A stretch of DNA of 64,000 nt from Toxoplasma gondii ME49. Lineage: Eukaryota > Apicomplexa > Conoidasida > Eucoccidiorida > Sarcocystidae. The stretch is taken from contig NC_031480.1 of NCBI RefSeq assembly GCF_000006565.2, positions 6,760,797 through 6,824,796 on the forward strand. Direction: 5' to 3'. Numbering within the stretch: the first letter of the stretch is position 1; every line of letters starts with the position of its first letter. Below, piece after piece: positions 13,501 to 26,800 of this stretch. The notes under the pieces are model-generated. The model worked only from the letters and a program-made list of their open reading frames with translations, did not search any database and had not been told where the DNA came from. A program made the position numbers and the translations under genes.

Positions 13501-16205
13501 ACCCTTCTGCATGCCACTACTTTATAGTGCTCTAGACACCCACAGCTGGAACTCCATACACACTACATGAAAAAGTCAACTGCGAAGACCATGCGCAGAA
13601 CTGCGTCTCGGTAACCGATACAACGCTGGCTATATAGATGCAAAAGAACCTACGCAGAGATACACGCATCGCCACCGATGGACAAACAGACAGAGATATA
13701 ACTACAGCGATATATATAGAGAGAGCGATATATAAAGAAAGATAGATGTAGATAGCGTGATAGGATGGATTGGTAGAGATATAGAGATACGGAGAGACAT
13801 AGAGAGATACGGATACATCCAGGGATGTATAAATAGATATACATAAATATAGATAGAAATAAAGAATTATAAGCAGTTCCAATTGCATCCAGGGGCGAAC
13901 TCCACGAGACATGCCTTACACTGCGGAGATGAAGTAGGCAGCGGCCACTTGTTCACGACCTACATATTTCTCTAAACGTCTCTCTCACCGCGACAGCACT
14001 ATCTCGTTTTTTATTTGATATATGCATGTATATATGTATAGATATGGATACATGTACAGCTTCGTGTTTTTTTTCAGCAAAGTGAGACTTTGTTTTTCTG
14101 ACCTGTGTTGTGGGGGGAGCCAGGACGCGGGGTGTGCACTTGTCCACCAGGCGTCGCTTCCTTCCTCCCGGATTTTCCGCGCAATTGCTTCAAAGGTGTC
14201 TATGTCTCCAAAAAGAGGTTCTTCTGAGGGATCGCGACTCTGCGCCACTCCCTGAACTCTTTCAGATTCGCCTCCACTGCGGGGAGGCTCGTCACCACCC
14301 GCAGGCTCTGCTTGGCCTCTCTGCAGCCTGAAGAACGGAAGCGGAAGCCCCCATTGACGCTGCCGGGAGAGACACCAGTCGCCCTGTCTGCTCTCGAGGG
14401 CGGCCCGCATCCGAGTATAAGCCGACGTGGGGAAGCAGGGGATGCCGGCGAGAGAAGCGGTCGGCGGAATCTGACCCGAATACGGCATAAAGTGGACGCG
14501 CTTGATGCGGTCCAGAGCAACATCTCGAATGCGATCCAAACGCAAAAATACTTGAGACGCGGTGCGGCAGATCAGTGGCTGTTTCGTTCTCCAGTCGTGA
14601 GGATACAAGTGAGGGAAGGGAACCTGCCAGCGACAGAGCAAGTGAACACATCAAAATGCTCTTTGAAAAGTGACAGACGGATCCAGTACAAATGGTCAGG
14701 GAAATCCAAACCCAACAGGATGGACGGCATGCCCGTGGCTGCAGCTATTTATGTGCATCTAGCGACAAAGAAAAACAGAGACGGAGACATCTGTGCCCAC
14801 AGACAAAGATATACAGATAGAAATAGACAGACAGATAGGTAGATACATGGATAGATCTAGATACATAACGATAGGCATGGAGACACATAAACAGAAAGAG
14901 GTCGGAAGACCTAGATAGATAGACAGATAGAAAGATGTAAACGACAGACCGAAAAAACGACAGATGGATAGAGACAGAGGTAGACACAGGTAGAAACGAA
15001 TCGAAAACTGGTGAAGAAATAGATAGATCTACAGGTGAGTTCTCGTGTCGCGGAAACTGCAGGACCATCACACTTGATTATATCGTCGAGGAACGCTTGA
15101 GGTCGCGTCAGCCACAGAGCTTAGAACTGACGACTTTGAAAGGGACGCATAAACTTTGTTTATTTGGCAAGCTTCCAGTTGCCCTCACACTCGAGACCTG
15201 CATGTCATATGCCTACGACAACAGCGGATAGAGCATGCGCCCTCCCTCAGGAAAGCTCCTCCCCGTCCATCTCCACTTTCGATGTGTAAAAGGCACTTTG
15301 TCATTCCGATTCAAGTGCTGACACTCTCTTCCTGGGATCCCGTTCACACACAGGGACAGCACGGTCGCGAACGAGAAGAGTTACACGATGCGAAGAAGAC
15401 ATTCCGACAGGTAGAGTGAAGCGTCCCCTGAGTGCTTTAGTGTTTCTGTTTCCTCCATCTGAGCTACCCTGTAAGCTACAGCGGCCGCCGACAGTGGGGC
15501 GGTCTTGACTGTGCCCATACGCTGGGTGTCGAAAGGACTTTAAACCAAGACAAGCAGATAAAACTTCACCTCTTTGACAAGAACGCCGCTTCTCTGGAGC
15601 AGCTGTATAACGCGCCTTTCGCCCTCGCCGTACACCTCGAGGCCTCGCAGTTCGTCGACGCCGACGTCGTTTGTAAACTTGCCTGCCTCGTCTACAGGGC
15701 TTGGAAAAAGACTTTCACTGCATGCAGAGGTTTGGCTCCTCAATGCGTTGGTTGGGTCGGTCACCAAAGACTTATCCAAAAGTTCTGTTTCTGTCGATTT
15801 TGTCGCTGCTTCGTCGTCGCGTTTCTGCTGGCCCAGCAAACCCCGAACTGTGCAAAGCAGCGAGACAAAGAAGGAAGCAACACAGAAACAGCAGGCGGTG
15901 AGTGTAGTTCTTCAGCTGAGTCGTGGAGAACAAACGTGAGGCGTCATTCACTGCACTCAGCTCAGCTCCGCGACAGTCCATTGTTTCTCTCTCCATACGT
16001 CCATCCACCTCCATCTCTCTCTACCTATCTCTATTCATATCCACATCTAGTCCTCTCTACTTCGACGATCTCTCTCAGGCTTTCCGAGGCCTTTTCCCGC
16101 TCTTCAATATCAAAGAACCTTCTGCATTTGATGGCGCCTCGCCTTTGACATCACATCGCCTGCCCTTCGGTCCTCCTCCTCACTAGCAGTCGTCCTGATG
16201 CCCAC

Positions 16206-16241
<36 letters not shown>

Positions 16242-16402
16242 GTACATACATACATACTACAGATGTGTATGTATATAAATAGAGACACGCACATGACTAC
16301 AGGTAGGTCTAGACAAACATAGGTAGTAACTGCATATATATATATATATATATTAGTTGCTAGAGGCAAATAGACAGGCATACGGAATGACAGAGATACA
16401 GA

Positions 16403-16479
<77 letters not shown>

Positions 16480-19400
16480 ATATATATATTTATATGGGTG
16501 TGCACTGTTCACCTTTGTTCTCCCCTCCTCATGGAGAAGAGAGGGCTGCACAAGAGGAGGGACAAGACAGAGAACAAAGGGAAGGTCACCCCGAGGCGAT
16601 TTCCTTCGTGTCCTCGCAAAGGCGCTTCACCTCCTTGTGGGTGTGCACGACTTTCCGATTCGCGCAAGTCTTTACTCTTTCACTTCCACACCATGCACGC
16701 GCCAAACTCACACGGTCTTGGTTTTCGTTCCTGTCTTCTTTGCCTTGTTTCTAGATCAACAACATTTACCGAGGACGAAATCGTCGAAGCCATGGCCGGG
16801 TGCTACATGCACCACACCCGTCCCCTTCTGCTCGCGGACGAGAGAGTCGCCCCGAATGACTTCTCGTTTTTGGTGCGCCAGCACCGGATGCGCGTATCTA
16901 AGACAACAGAGGCAAGCAAACGGTTGCACAATGTACGCAAACGGTTGCAGAACAGCTGACGAAACACACACAAAGCGACATCAAACACTGCACGACGAAG
17001 GCGAGGAGACAGGCAGAGAGAGACAGCCGAAGAGCGACCGAGACAAGCACGCGCATGCAACTACCGCACTGCTCAGAGGCACTCCTCTCCTCGTTCACCA
17101 AGAACAGCGCGCGACAAGAGGCCTGGGTCAGAGGGGGGAGGCAGAGCGCATTGGCAGAGCGCATTGGCAGAGCGCATAGTCAGAGCGCATTGGCAGAGCG
17201 CATTGGCAGAGCAGGTGATCGGAGACCGAGAGACCTGTGGGGCTGCAAGGATGGGGGTGACGAGTCCGGCATGTCGACGCATTGTGGCGACTGTCTAGAC
17301 TCGCTGTTACACACCTTCACGAAGGAAGTCGATTACTCTAAATCTCAATCTGAAAACACAGAGACTGGTCTCGACCCAGTTGAGAGACTCGACTCGTTCT
17401 GATCTCTCTCTTTTCCGCTGTTCTGACGATCTAGAAAGAGGAACTTCGTGTACGCGCGTTTCCACCAACGTGAGGGCACCAAGCAGAGAAAACGCGAAGA
17501 GGAAACATTTCCAAGGTCTGGTAAAGAGGCAACCAGTTGCTGAACGTTCTCCTGTCACCTCGAAACTCGAACGTTCATGTGGTCTGGTCGCCACGGCTGA
17601 AGTATGTGGAGTATCCGCTGCCTCGCACACTCCAACAAATTGTGGTGAAATGCGTATCGCTGACAACGTCGCGTTTCCCTGTCCCCTCAGTGCGTACCTT
17701 CTGCCAACGAGGTCTTTGCCGCTTATTCTCCCCAGAACTCTGAAGAAGGTTTCTTCGCTGTGGTCCTTCGTTCCCTGCTTGCATGCGTCGTCTCGGCTCT
17801 CCGCCACTCTGTCTCTCGTCACATCCCCAGCCTCTTCCGCGGGGGCGTCTGTCGCGATCCTCTTCGGGTCTCCTCTCACTGTCTCTGCGAGTCCGTCTGC
17901 CCCGCACGGTCTCCCTTGAAGAGCGCCATTCGCGGAGGTTTCTCGTTTTCTGAAACGCGAGATCGACAGCGCCTTCATCGTTCGCTCCACAGCCTCTTCC
18001 GCTACGACCCAGATCTCCCGTGTGCATGTCTCAGTCGGCGGTGGCTCGCACTCTGTCCGCTTTCCATCTTCTTCAGATTCCTGCGCTCTGGCGCTGTTGT
18101 GAGACGTGGAGGCTCCAGCAGAAGAAGCCGCGACCTCGTCAGTGGACTCAGAGGCATGCACCGCGCCCACAGCCGACGCGCCTGAAGCCTGTGGGAAGCG
18201 CGGAACGGCCTCCGTCAGCTCCTGCGAAAAGACAGATTCCTCTTCACGAGCGTTTGCCGGAGCTCTGGCTCCCGGTCCGGGGGTCGCCTCAGCAGCCACA
18301 GAAGCAATTCTCCCTCGTGTCGCGTCTCCACAGACCGGTTTGAGAATCTCGACAAGTGCGTACGGCCTCTCTCCGTGCACAGCCACAGCGTGGTTCGCGG
18401 GCAGTGTGTAGGGCGTCGTGGTCCAGATGAGCAGGGCAATTCGGGTGGGGTGTCGCGTCCTTGCAGCTTCGTCAGACAGCGAGACTCCGTTTTCCTCCTT
18501 TTCCTCCACTCTCCCCTTCCGCAGATGCTTCTGCGTCTCGTCTGCCCCAGAACCGCCCTCAGGAGCGGCAATTGGAGAGCGGCAAAGCGGCCCCGAGCCC
18601 CGCGCTTCCTTCGCCTCTCTGCTCTCGGCACTCTGTGCGCCCTCCCAATCCTCACACGGCTCGAAGGACGGAAACGCAGAGGCGAGAAACTCTCTTGTGT
18701 CCTCTTCTGTCCTGCCGTCTCCGTTCCTTGGCTCCTTTGCATGCGAAGCAGTTGAAGACAGATCGAGAGCCAAGGCACAGTAGAGACTCCGCGACACTCG
18801 CGGTAGATGCTCGACCTCCGCGTCTGCAAGAGCTGTCCTAGCTGACGGGGACCAAAACACCGGTCGCACGCCCTCGTAGACAAAGCCCTGAGAAACAAGC
18901 CAGATATTTTCAAGTTACACACCGTACACCAAACGATATATATATATATATATATAGATATACATACATACACACATGTGCATATATATGCATATATATA
19001 TACATATTTATATGTCTATCGCAGGTTTCGTCTCATGGCCCTATAGACAAGCGAGCGAAGGTGGCGTCTGGAGCTGTAAAATGATGCGAGTTGCGAGACG
19101 TCGCGGAAACGAAATGCCTAGTACGGAAGTTCGGCTGGATTATATAGAACCGAGTCCGGTCTTCGGTGCACGGGTGGCCACAGTAAAGCTCCACAGAAAG
19201 CGGAGGATGCAATAGCGCTTAGATGAGGCTTGAAGAGAACTGCATGAGCCAGTGCCTCTCCTGATCAGTTTCGCGAAGAGACATCAGCGTCGAGGACACT
19301 CGCAACGGGCGAACAAGGCGACGGCGCAGACAACGCCGAAGTGCCTCCAAGGAAAGAGCTCTGAGAAACAAGAGAAACGTTGAACTAAGAAATCTTAAGA

Positions 19401-22400
19401 GACAGACACCGACACGAGACGTGGAAATGAGGAGAGAGAAACAGCACAGAAGTAGGCCGGGAGAGGGGCATGAGGAGAGAGGACAACCCGGCCGAACGGG
19501 CACCAATACGCCTGATCGGCGCACCACAAAGTTGTTCTCTTTGGAACTTGAAATACCAGCGAAACCAGGAAACACACACCCGGCGGAATGTTGTCGACAG
19601 TCCGAAGAAACGAGATTCAAAGAGGAGATCGACACGCGGCTCTTCGCATTCCTCGCGCCTCTGACTTTCGCGTTCCTTCTCTTACGAGTCGCCACATTCG
19701 TCGAAACATCTCGAGTTCCGTCGCCTCGTAATTCCGGTCATAGGTGAGGTACGGCTTCTCCCAGTGTGCCCAGACGCCAAATCTGAATCGCAGAAGAAAT
19801 GTGCATGCAGTGCGCCATCGAGGTATCGGTTTCGGTTCACATCAGACAGCAGATCGCGGCTTTCAACGGGGGCCCTCGCTCTGCCGACAACCACGCAGAT
19901 GCACCCCCAAGGCCTGTGGCCCCACGGGTGGTCGTTCTGTCTCAAGTTTCTGTAAAAACTCTCCGAACGCCGTGTTTAGGAAGAACGCAGAGAAACTCTT
20001 GGACCTCGACAGACAAGGCCCCAGGGGAGACGAACTCCGAAACTCTCAAACCTCAAACCAGCGTCGCGCGCTTGCATGATGACTGGCGAGGCGAGCTGAC
20101 GAGATATGCATGTGACCGAGACGAAAAGCCTGACTTCATATGTGGTTTCTGAATGCCAGCGCACAAGAACGAAACCAAGTGCGTCGCTGTCTTCGCGCAT
20201 CTGCCGAATTGCTTCAGAACTCGCTGCTCCAGGGAGCGGGTCCACCACTTGTAGGAATGCTCCTTTCCCTATCACCAGCCAGCTTCGGACTCCCAGATAG
20301 CGAAGCCCGTTGCGTATTGGCTCTTTCTTCAGGCGCCTGAAGCCGGTGCTGCTTCTTCAACTCGTTGATGGAGTTGAGCAGCCAACTACGCGGTGTACAC
20401 TTTTGATTCTCGGCCACAAACTAGAGGTTTACGTATGGATGCTTTTACACGAACTCCTGAACCATCGAACTCAGCACTGACCAAAGAGCCAAAGTACGAC
20501 TCAATAAGAAGACCGAAAGAACGCTTTGCTTGCATTCGTGGAGAACGTCATGCTTTACGAGACCACGAGTTGCTTCAGTAGCAGACGTACGACTGTCCGG
20601 TTTCTCTGGACGGACTGAATACGGAGCACATAAAGGCGTTGGAAATATTGGAGAGATGCTGAATAGGAAATCGAGCAGGTCTAAATAGATATCAAAAAAG
20701 AGCATATAAAATGGTTGGGTACTATAGCAAACAACTGACAGTTTTTTGCTGATTCAAAACGTGTAACTTGCTGAGAAATCAAACTGTAAGTTCAGTGGGA
20801 TTTGTCATTTCCTTTAGAAGAAAACGTAAGGGGCAGTTCACCCCAACCCCGGTCGAGCCACCACAGAGACCTGATTTGTCTGCGTCGTCCGACTTCTAGA
20901 ATGTCTCGCTGACCTCTGGAAGTCTCTTTTCTGGGCCTGAATGGCTTCTTCTGCTACTCGCCGAGCCTGTTGCCTCATCGCCTTCACGTCGATCTCCTTC
21001 TCAATTGTCTCCTGTCTGCACCTCTCTGTCTCGCCTTCTTTCCTCCGCTCCTGCTCTGAGTCGGCACACCTCACGTCACCGAGTCTCGACGCACTGCAGG
21101 GGGCCTCCCGCAAACTCCTGCGCGTCTCGCACCCCTGCAGCGTAGCGTCGAGGGTCGCCGGCTCCGCGCGCTTCGCCGCTGTGGAACTCAGAGAGTCAGT
21201 GGTCTCCTCGGGCGCCCCGCGACGTCGCTTCTCGACCTCTGCGACGAGAATGTTCTCTTCGTTCGCTGGACTCGGGAGCTGCGCATTCGCCTCTGTGCCG
21301 CACCGCAGCTGCGCCGCCGCCTTGAGCTCGATGGGCAGGCCGTGGCAGTCCCAGCCCGGCAGCATGTGGATGCATCTGCGGCGAAGGAGGAAAAACCTGA
21401 GTGCACGGAGCCGCATGTCGACAAACGCAGTGCCGCACAGAACGCGTGGAGTCCCGCAGGTGACGGCGAAGACTGAGCGAGCGCGGAGCGCCCCGCAAAG
21501 GCGCAGATCGTTTGTGCACAATCACGTTCTTCTCTCATCTGCAGCAGTCGAAGTTACGGGCGTTCGCAGGCGTCTCTCGAGCGTTTACGGGGAAACTCGC
21601 TTTTGGACTCAGTTCTGCACAGAGAGCTGCCACACTCTCTTTCGGTGTCTCCAGATACAGGGCTTTCTCGTGGTTTGCAACGCAGAGAGGCTTGAAAAGT
21701 TGAAAACGAAACACGCGGCTCGTGCGACCTTTCTGAGTTTCGAGCTCCTCCGTTGACCCTTTGAACAGCGTCTTTCTCTCCTCATGCACCTCTTTCTTTC
21801 GTTCTTTTCTCAGCGCGGCAAAAGGCATGGGCGAAGCCAGCGAACGTCGCCGCGGCTGTGGACTTCGCTGGCGCCTACCGAGTTACGAAATCCTTCAACG
21901 ATTTGTTCAGAGCATGCCCCATGTGTGCGTCTCCGTTCGCATAGGGAGGTCCGTCGAGGAGGAGGTAAACCGGCGAGGCGGCGCGGCCTGAGGCACAAAC
22001 AGGTGGCTTCGGGGATTCAGACGCAGACGGGTCGACACAGGAAGTCTCTCTTGTGCCGGCGTCGCTCTCCTGCGGTCTCCTTCTTCCGACCGGCAGCAGC
22101 GGAGACGGCTGGTGTCTCTCTTCGAACGAAAGCGTCGTGCAAAGCCCACAGGGACATCCACGCGAGTCTCGCGAGTCTCGCGAGTCTCTGCTTTCCTCGC
22201 CGGACTGGCGCGCCCCGTCCTCCTCGTCGGTGCGCCCCTGCTCGAGAAAAAGCCGACGCAGAAGACGCTCGTAAACCTGCTGGCTTCGCCACAGACGCTG
22301 AACGGCTTCCTCCCTGAAGGTCGGGCACGGAGACAAAGGCGCCAGGAGAGGAACAGAGCCGCGAGAAGCCGAGTGACTTAAGGGGACCTGTGGAGGCGGA

Positions 22401-23856
22401 GCAAGTCGAGCCTCGCCGAAGAGAAAGAGATTACGAAAACCGCTAAAGACTGGGAGGCGAAGACTATCCCACCCCGTGACGCAATAACCTGTGGGCTCTC
22501 GACACCTGGGTACACGGTCCATGTTTTCAAGAGCTTCTGTCTTACGTTTTTGCCACCTCAGGTTCCACGTTTCTGCTCGCTTAGGGCTCGTGACCTGTTC
22601 AACGACTGCTTAGGTTTCAGGTCTTTAGCGGCTTACGTTTTCAGATTATTGCTCTTCAATCTGAACTTTGTGACCGGGAGAAGAACCGTGTCGGAGAACG
22701 GGGCCTTCTGGCTCTTGGTATCTTTGCTCCCGGAATTCGCGCCCATCGGTTCGCGAGGGGTCTCAAGCCGCTTCAGTCGTTCCTGTTCGTCTCCTTGACG
22801 ACGAAGTGTCTCCGACGCGCGTTCGTTCCGAAGTTTCTCCCCTGGGCTGCCCCGGTGCGCGGCGGCCTTCGTCAAACTCCTTGAAGGATTCGCACCACCT
22901 CCACAACGGTTCTGTGAACATTTCCCTAGGAGGCACTCTGGACTCTGAGACGTCCTCTGGGGCAGTGTTCTGCTGTCTTCAGCCGTAAGAGGAAGGGAGA
23001 ATGGAAGAGCGAAGGTTGCGGCTTGTTGCCGCCCAACGGGTCGGCGATTCCTCTCCGCGAAGAGCAAAGGAGAGCTCGAGGGCATGTTGCTGCGCGCCGC
23101 CAGGACCAGTTGATGTCCAGCGACGTCAGACAGCCGGTTGGAAGACTTCCAGAGGAGACGACAACTCCGTACGGCTGTGAAGGTCTCGCAACGAGTCTGC
23201 GAGCGCTCGGCAGACATGCGCGAGCACAGAGACGCTGCCGTCGGCAAGTCGGAGAACTGGAAAGACAACGAAGGCGACGTGAGAAAGAGCGGGAAGAGGC
23301 AGCGCAGCGACGAAAACAGAGCACAGCGTTTGTTTGCTCGCTTCGCCTTCGAAGACGCCTCTCCAAAGCTTCTCACTGCCTCGTGGTACACATTCCGGCA
23401 TCCCGCGGAGACGAGGAAAGGCACATGCCGCCTCTCACGCATCCCGCGCAGTTGATCATTGCAAATGCTGGATACGCATTCCTCCCCGTCAGTCGGAGGC
23501 CCTCTTTCCTTGCAGGTCCGTCCAGTTGCAGCTGGCGCAGGGCCGGGCGACCACGCGCCGGCTGGGTTGCCCGCGGCCCAGGTAGCCGAGATCAGCTGCT
23601 TCGGCGGAGCGTCTCCATCGTGTTCGCGTCCTGCGAAGGCGTAGGAAGGAAGCGTTTTTGAACGCAGAAAGAGAGAAGAGAAGGAAGTGGACGCCGGCAG
23701 GGAGAAGGAGGGACCTCGTGGCTGAGTGTGACTCTCACAGAGGCTCTGGAAGGCAAGAAGGAGGTGGAGAGCGAGCAGGACGCAGGCATGGCGAGGCCGC
23801 TTCCGAGAGAGACAATGAGAGAAACGATGCCACCCAGAAGGGAGCCTGGCAGCCAT
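4266..23856 (-). CDS. Isoleucyl-tRNA synthetase, bacterial/organellar type
   Basis: Class I synthetase charging tRNA-Ile. Exons in coding order: 23856–22637, 22442–21879, 21396–20914, 19782–19686, 18887–17698, 16897–16770, 15847–15570, 14623–14103, 12809–12203, 11800–11234, 10254–10144, 9191–9075, 8221–7895, 6632–6162, 5718–5135, 4473–4266. They sum to 7,473 nt in one phase (2,490 residues). Landmarks in family order: HMGH (about 580–583), [10 protein letters not shown] (609–618), [27 protein letters not shown] of the editing domain, [37 protein letters not shown] (1699–1703), [14 protein letters not shown], and a C-terminal zinc site of four Cys (2420, 2423, 2470, 2473). GWDCHGLP and the Cys4 tail mark the bacterial type, not the cytosolic one. 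The N-terminal extension has a hydrophobic segment ([20 protein letters not shown], about 23–42), consistent with apicoplast targeting; dual mitochondrial use is possible. The usual length is about 940. Least certain: the joins 22637/22442 and 16770/15847. Confidence 0.94.
4520..4535. repeat. (TA)n tract in the last IleRS intron
   Basis: Eight AT dinucleotides about 45 bp upstream, in coding direction, of the last IleRS exon (4473–4266). It is short and of little interest beyond showing where (TA)n tracts tend to fall. Confidence 0.8.
7521..7634. repeat. (TC)n and (TA)n compound microsatellites
   Basis: A TC run passing into TA (about 7521–7555), then a second TA tract (7598–7634). Both lie in the IleRS intron between the exons ending at 7895 and starting at 6632. 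Confidence 0.9.
10502..10559. repeat. (TA)n microsatellite in an IleRS intron
   Basis: About 28 AT dinucleotides with one TTT interruption near 10527, in the intron between exons 11234–11800 and 10144–10254. It is one of the longest such tracts in the window. Confidence 0.95.
13676..13870. repeat. GATA-like degenerate tetranucleotide array
   Basis: Loosely repeated GATA/GACA/TAGA words (cagagatata, agatagatgta, agagatacgg) over about 200 bp of the IleRS intron between exons 14103–14623 and 12203–12809. There is no clean unit register; it looks like a decayed microsatellite. Confidence 0.7.
14808..15035. repeat. Second GATA/GACA degenerate array
   Basis: About 225 bp of degenerate CAGATAGATA, GACAGAC and TAGATAGA words in the IleRS intron upstream, in coding sense, of exon 14623–14103. 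It is similar in kind to the array at 13676–13870, so the two flank that exon. Confidence 0.7.
16206..16496. repeat. Cluster of (TA)n tracts
   Basis: Three (TA)n tracts within 300 bp (16206–16240, 16334–16353, and 16405–16496 with interspersed TTTATA), in the IleRS intron between exons 16770–16897 and 15570–15847. No coding sequence is seen among them. Confidence 0.95.
17141..17213. repeat. 13-bp minisatellite, unit GCAGAGCGCATTG
   Basis: Five full 13-bp units and a partial sixth, head to tail: 17141, 17154, 17167 (ends ATAG), 17180 (begins TC), 17193, and partial 17206–17213. It lies in the IleRS intron between exons 17698–18887 and 16770–16897. It is the only clean minisatellite I see; its unit is GC-rich, unlike the surrounding TA tracts. 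Confidence 0.9.
18936..18960. repeat. (TA)n tract beside an IleRS exon
   Basis: About twelve TA dinucleotides some 50 bp outside the acceptor of exon 18887–17698, in the upstream intron. It is followed by shorter TATA words up to about 19010. Confidence 0.85.
22164..22190 (-). repeat. In-frame 9-bp repeat in IleRS exon 2
   Basis: Three copies of CGCGAGTCT read on the + strand; on the coding strand they encode repeated Arg-Asp-Ser. This falls in the non-conserved insertion before the HIGH-motif segment, and shows replication slippage adding length to the protein. Confidence 0.8.
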
Positions 23857-26800
23857 GAGGCGCCGGTGCCACTCAGGAAGTGGAGAAGGCGGACGAAGCA
23901 GCCTTCTCGGAGGCTTGTGGTCGCAAAACCAGGTCAGCCGTCAAGGGCCAGACTGTGGGGAGAGCGGCCCTGTCAGATTCCCCTCGATTCAGAAACGCAT
24001 TTGCAGACCATCGGCAAGAGTTTACGTGCATTGTGCGGGGCAGACTTTGCAAGTCGGCAGTGTCCCGGTCCGCTGCTTCCAACCTTGTTTCTAAATGGAG
24101 CAACAGATCGCCGTCGCCTCTTGCGCGCATGCGCAGCGACGCATGAAATTGACAGGCCACGTAGGGAAGGCAACCGGGGGAGTCCGAAGCGAGAAAGAGT
24201 CAGCAAGAGACACCGGGGCGACAGAAACTGGGAGGCCACACAACGGAGGTGGGGGGTGGAAGTCCCGACAATTCGAAACGCACACGGGGGCGACTTCTCG
24301 TTCAGAAGTTAGAAGGCAAGAAATGCGCGTTTTTGCAATCGAAAAAATGCGGCGTTCGTCTCGGCCATGTCGATTTTCCCCAGAAGAGTCCAGCGTGGAG
24401 AAACTAGACGTCGGTTCTCTGTCTCCAAAGCGGATGTATCGACAAGCAGAAGAAGCGTCAGCGGTTCGAAAGCAACCCTTTGACTGTTTCATCTGCCCCA
24501 AAAAAGGGACCTCAGAAGAGAAGAAATTCCAAAGACAAATCCGGAGAGCCCCGGCTGGTCTCCAGCTGAAAACGAAGACGTGATCGCCGAAGGACAGGGT
24601 GTATCTGTTGGCTGGACACTATGCCGCTCTCCAGGAAGCAAGGCATCCTCGTCACCTCGAGAATCGATCTTTTCTTGGCTGAATTTCTCCGACTGCTCAA
24701 GCAAAGAATTCTCTTTTCACCGTTACCTGCAACGCGGCGACGGGGTGGCACTGGGAGAGACAGGAATTTCGGAGTCCCAGCACAGGTTAACGCAACGAGG
24801 ACAGAAAAGAGTTTCGGCGCATATTCAGGGAGAAAACGGAGAAACCGAAAACGCAAGAATGCCCAGACAGAGTCCCGCCCGTGTGAGACTCTGTCTCGCA
24901 ACAGGCGCCCAGAAGATGATGCATGGAGAACACAATTTTCTCGACCCCGCTCTGACTTCACAAGACACACGGCTGTGTCGGTTCTCGCCCACCGTGCGTT
25001 CCGCGGCCTCTCTTCTCCTCTCACCCTCCATCATTCGCCAGCCGGCGGGGAGGGAACCTGAACAGTTTTTTGTTTTCCGCTGGCATTTCTGCTGCCGAGA
25101 GTCCCGAGACCCGCTCTCGGCCGGGTGGCAGCCAGCCAGGCAGATGCGCTGTGCTCCTCAGCCGTTGTTTGCGAGGAAAAAGCTGGAGTTTCTCTGAGCA
25201 GCCCCAACTCGCATAGACTCCTGCGGTGGGGTTCTCTGGGAAGGAAAGAGAAAAAGGCGAGAGCTGTGACATGCAAAAGTGACGGTGGGCGTCAAGCATC
25301 GACACACGGCGTCTCTGTGCGCGCCGTCTCTTGCAGAAGTCCTGTCTCTCCGCGCGGCGAATTTTCCGTGAAAAGAAAACGCACCGACCATAGGAAGAGA
25401 GGGAGTGTGGAGTGGATCTGTGCGTCCTTCTTCGTCGTTGCCACCGGCAATGTCATTTTTTGGTGAGAGAAATCTGTCGATCCTCAACACCTGCCTTTTT
25501 TGACTGCGAGAACAGCCACTCACTCAGACGCGAGTCGTCCCTGTCGTGGGTCAGACGATTTCAGACGTTCCAAGGTCATCCGTCACCTGGCGAGGTCACG
25601 TGAGGACTTCCGCGCGGATGAGAGAGAAACCGGTCTTCCACTCTTGTTCGACCGTTCAACGGAAACCTGCGCGCCTGTGTGAGAAGAAAAAAACGAGTCG
25701 AACGAATCCTTCGGATGTCCAGTCCCGGCACGACGAGGCAGCGAGTGTCGCGAAGACGAACAAGTCAAAAACGGTTCTGCGTGAGACCGCACAGAGACCG
25801 CTTGTCACGGTAGAAGACTCTGGAGGACAAAGACGTCTCTCGACTCTCCATGGCTTCCGTGTGTCTCCCAGCGTATCGCCAATCTCAACCCCCGGTGTTC
25901 CGTTCCCTGCCGGAGGGGAATGTTTCTCCTTTTTCTCCACATGCGGTGCGCTCTCCGGAAGGCTCTCTGGGCTCGCTTCTCTGTCGTTCGCTCTCGGACT
26001 CAGGCGTCGTTTGCTTCTTCTTCCTCCTGCTCCTGACGACGCCTGTCCTCTTTGTCTGTAAACGCGTCGTCCGCGAATCCGTTCTCTTCGTTCTCGTCTT
26101 CTCCTGTTTGTTCTTCTCCACTCTCGCCGTCTCGCCGCAGGTGTCCAGAGACGCCTTGTTCCTGACCGGATCTGCAGGCGTCGTCGTCTTCCTCTGTCTG
26201 TTCTTCCTCTCTCACGTCTTCTCCCCTGCGCTGCTGCTCTGAAGGCGGCACTGGCATGTTTTTAAAGCAGCACAAGGTGAATTTCCTTGGCCCGCGGCTG
26301 GCAGGCTGCTCCGCGTCGACGCGTAGACGTCTCCGGAGCTCACGCCACCGTCCGAAACAAGCTTGTGTCTCTTCCTGCGTTTTCGCTTCTCTGCTCTTCT
26401 CAAACGAGGAAGACCTGTGGGTTTCTTCAAAAGTTCTTGTCGAGCGTCGGCGTTCCCAGTTCTGTCGTTCACGGGGCTGCTTCATCTCAGCGTCGCTCCA
26501 GCATTTACAACGCGAGGTCGAGAACATGGTACACAAAACTGCTTTCGTTCTGTAAATCCTTCTTCTTTCTTTGCAGTCTGTGGTTCCTCCCCTTTTTTTG
26601 CTCTACTTCGCGGGGAAGATGAGCCAGAGCGCTGTCCGTACAGCCGGGTTCACCGTGTACGCCTCTGTTGTGGCGTAAGACACTTCAGAAAACTTCTTTC
26701 ATCAAGCCTGCAGTCCCCTTGTTTTCCCCTGTGGCTGCTGGAACCTCTTCACAGTCGCATGTAGGCTGCGTCTTTTCTCCATCGCGCGGTCGGTCTCGTC

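Noticed and set aside
25998..26536. A 178-codon - strand frame with an acidic C-terminus
   Set aside because: It is the antisense of a pyrimidine-rich stretch, which yields Glu/Arg-rich readings automatically; no supporting exon chain was found.
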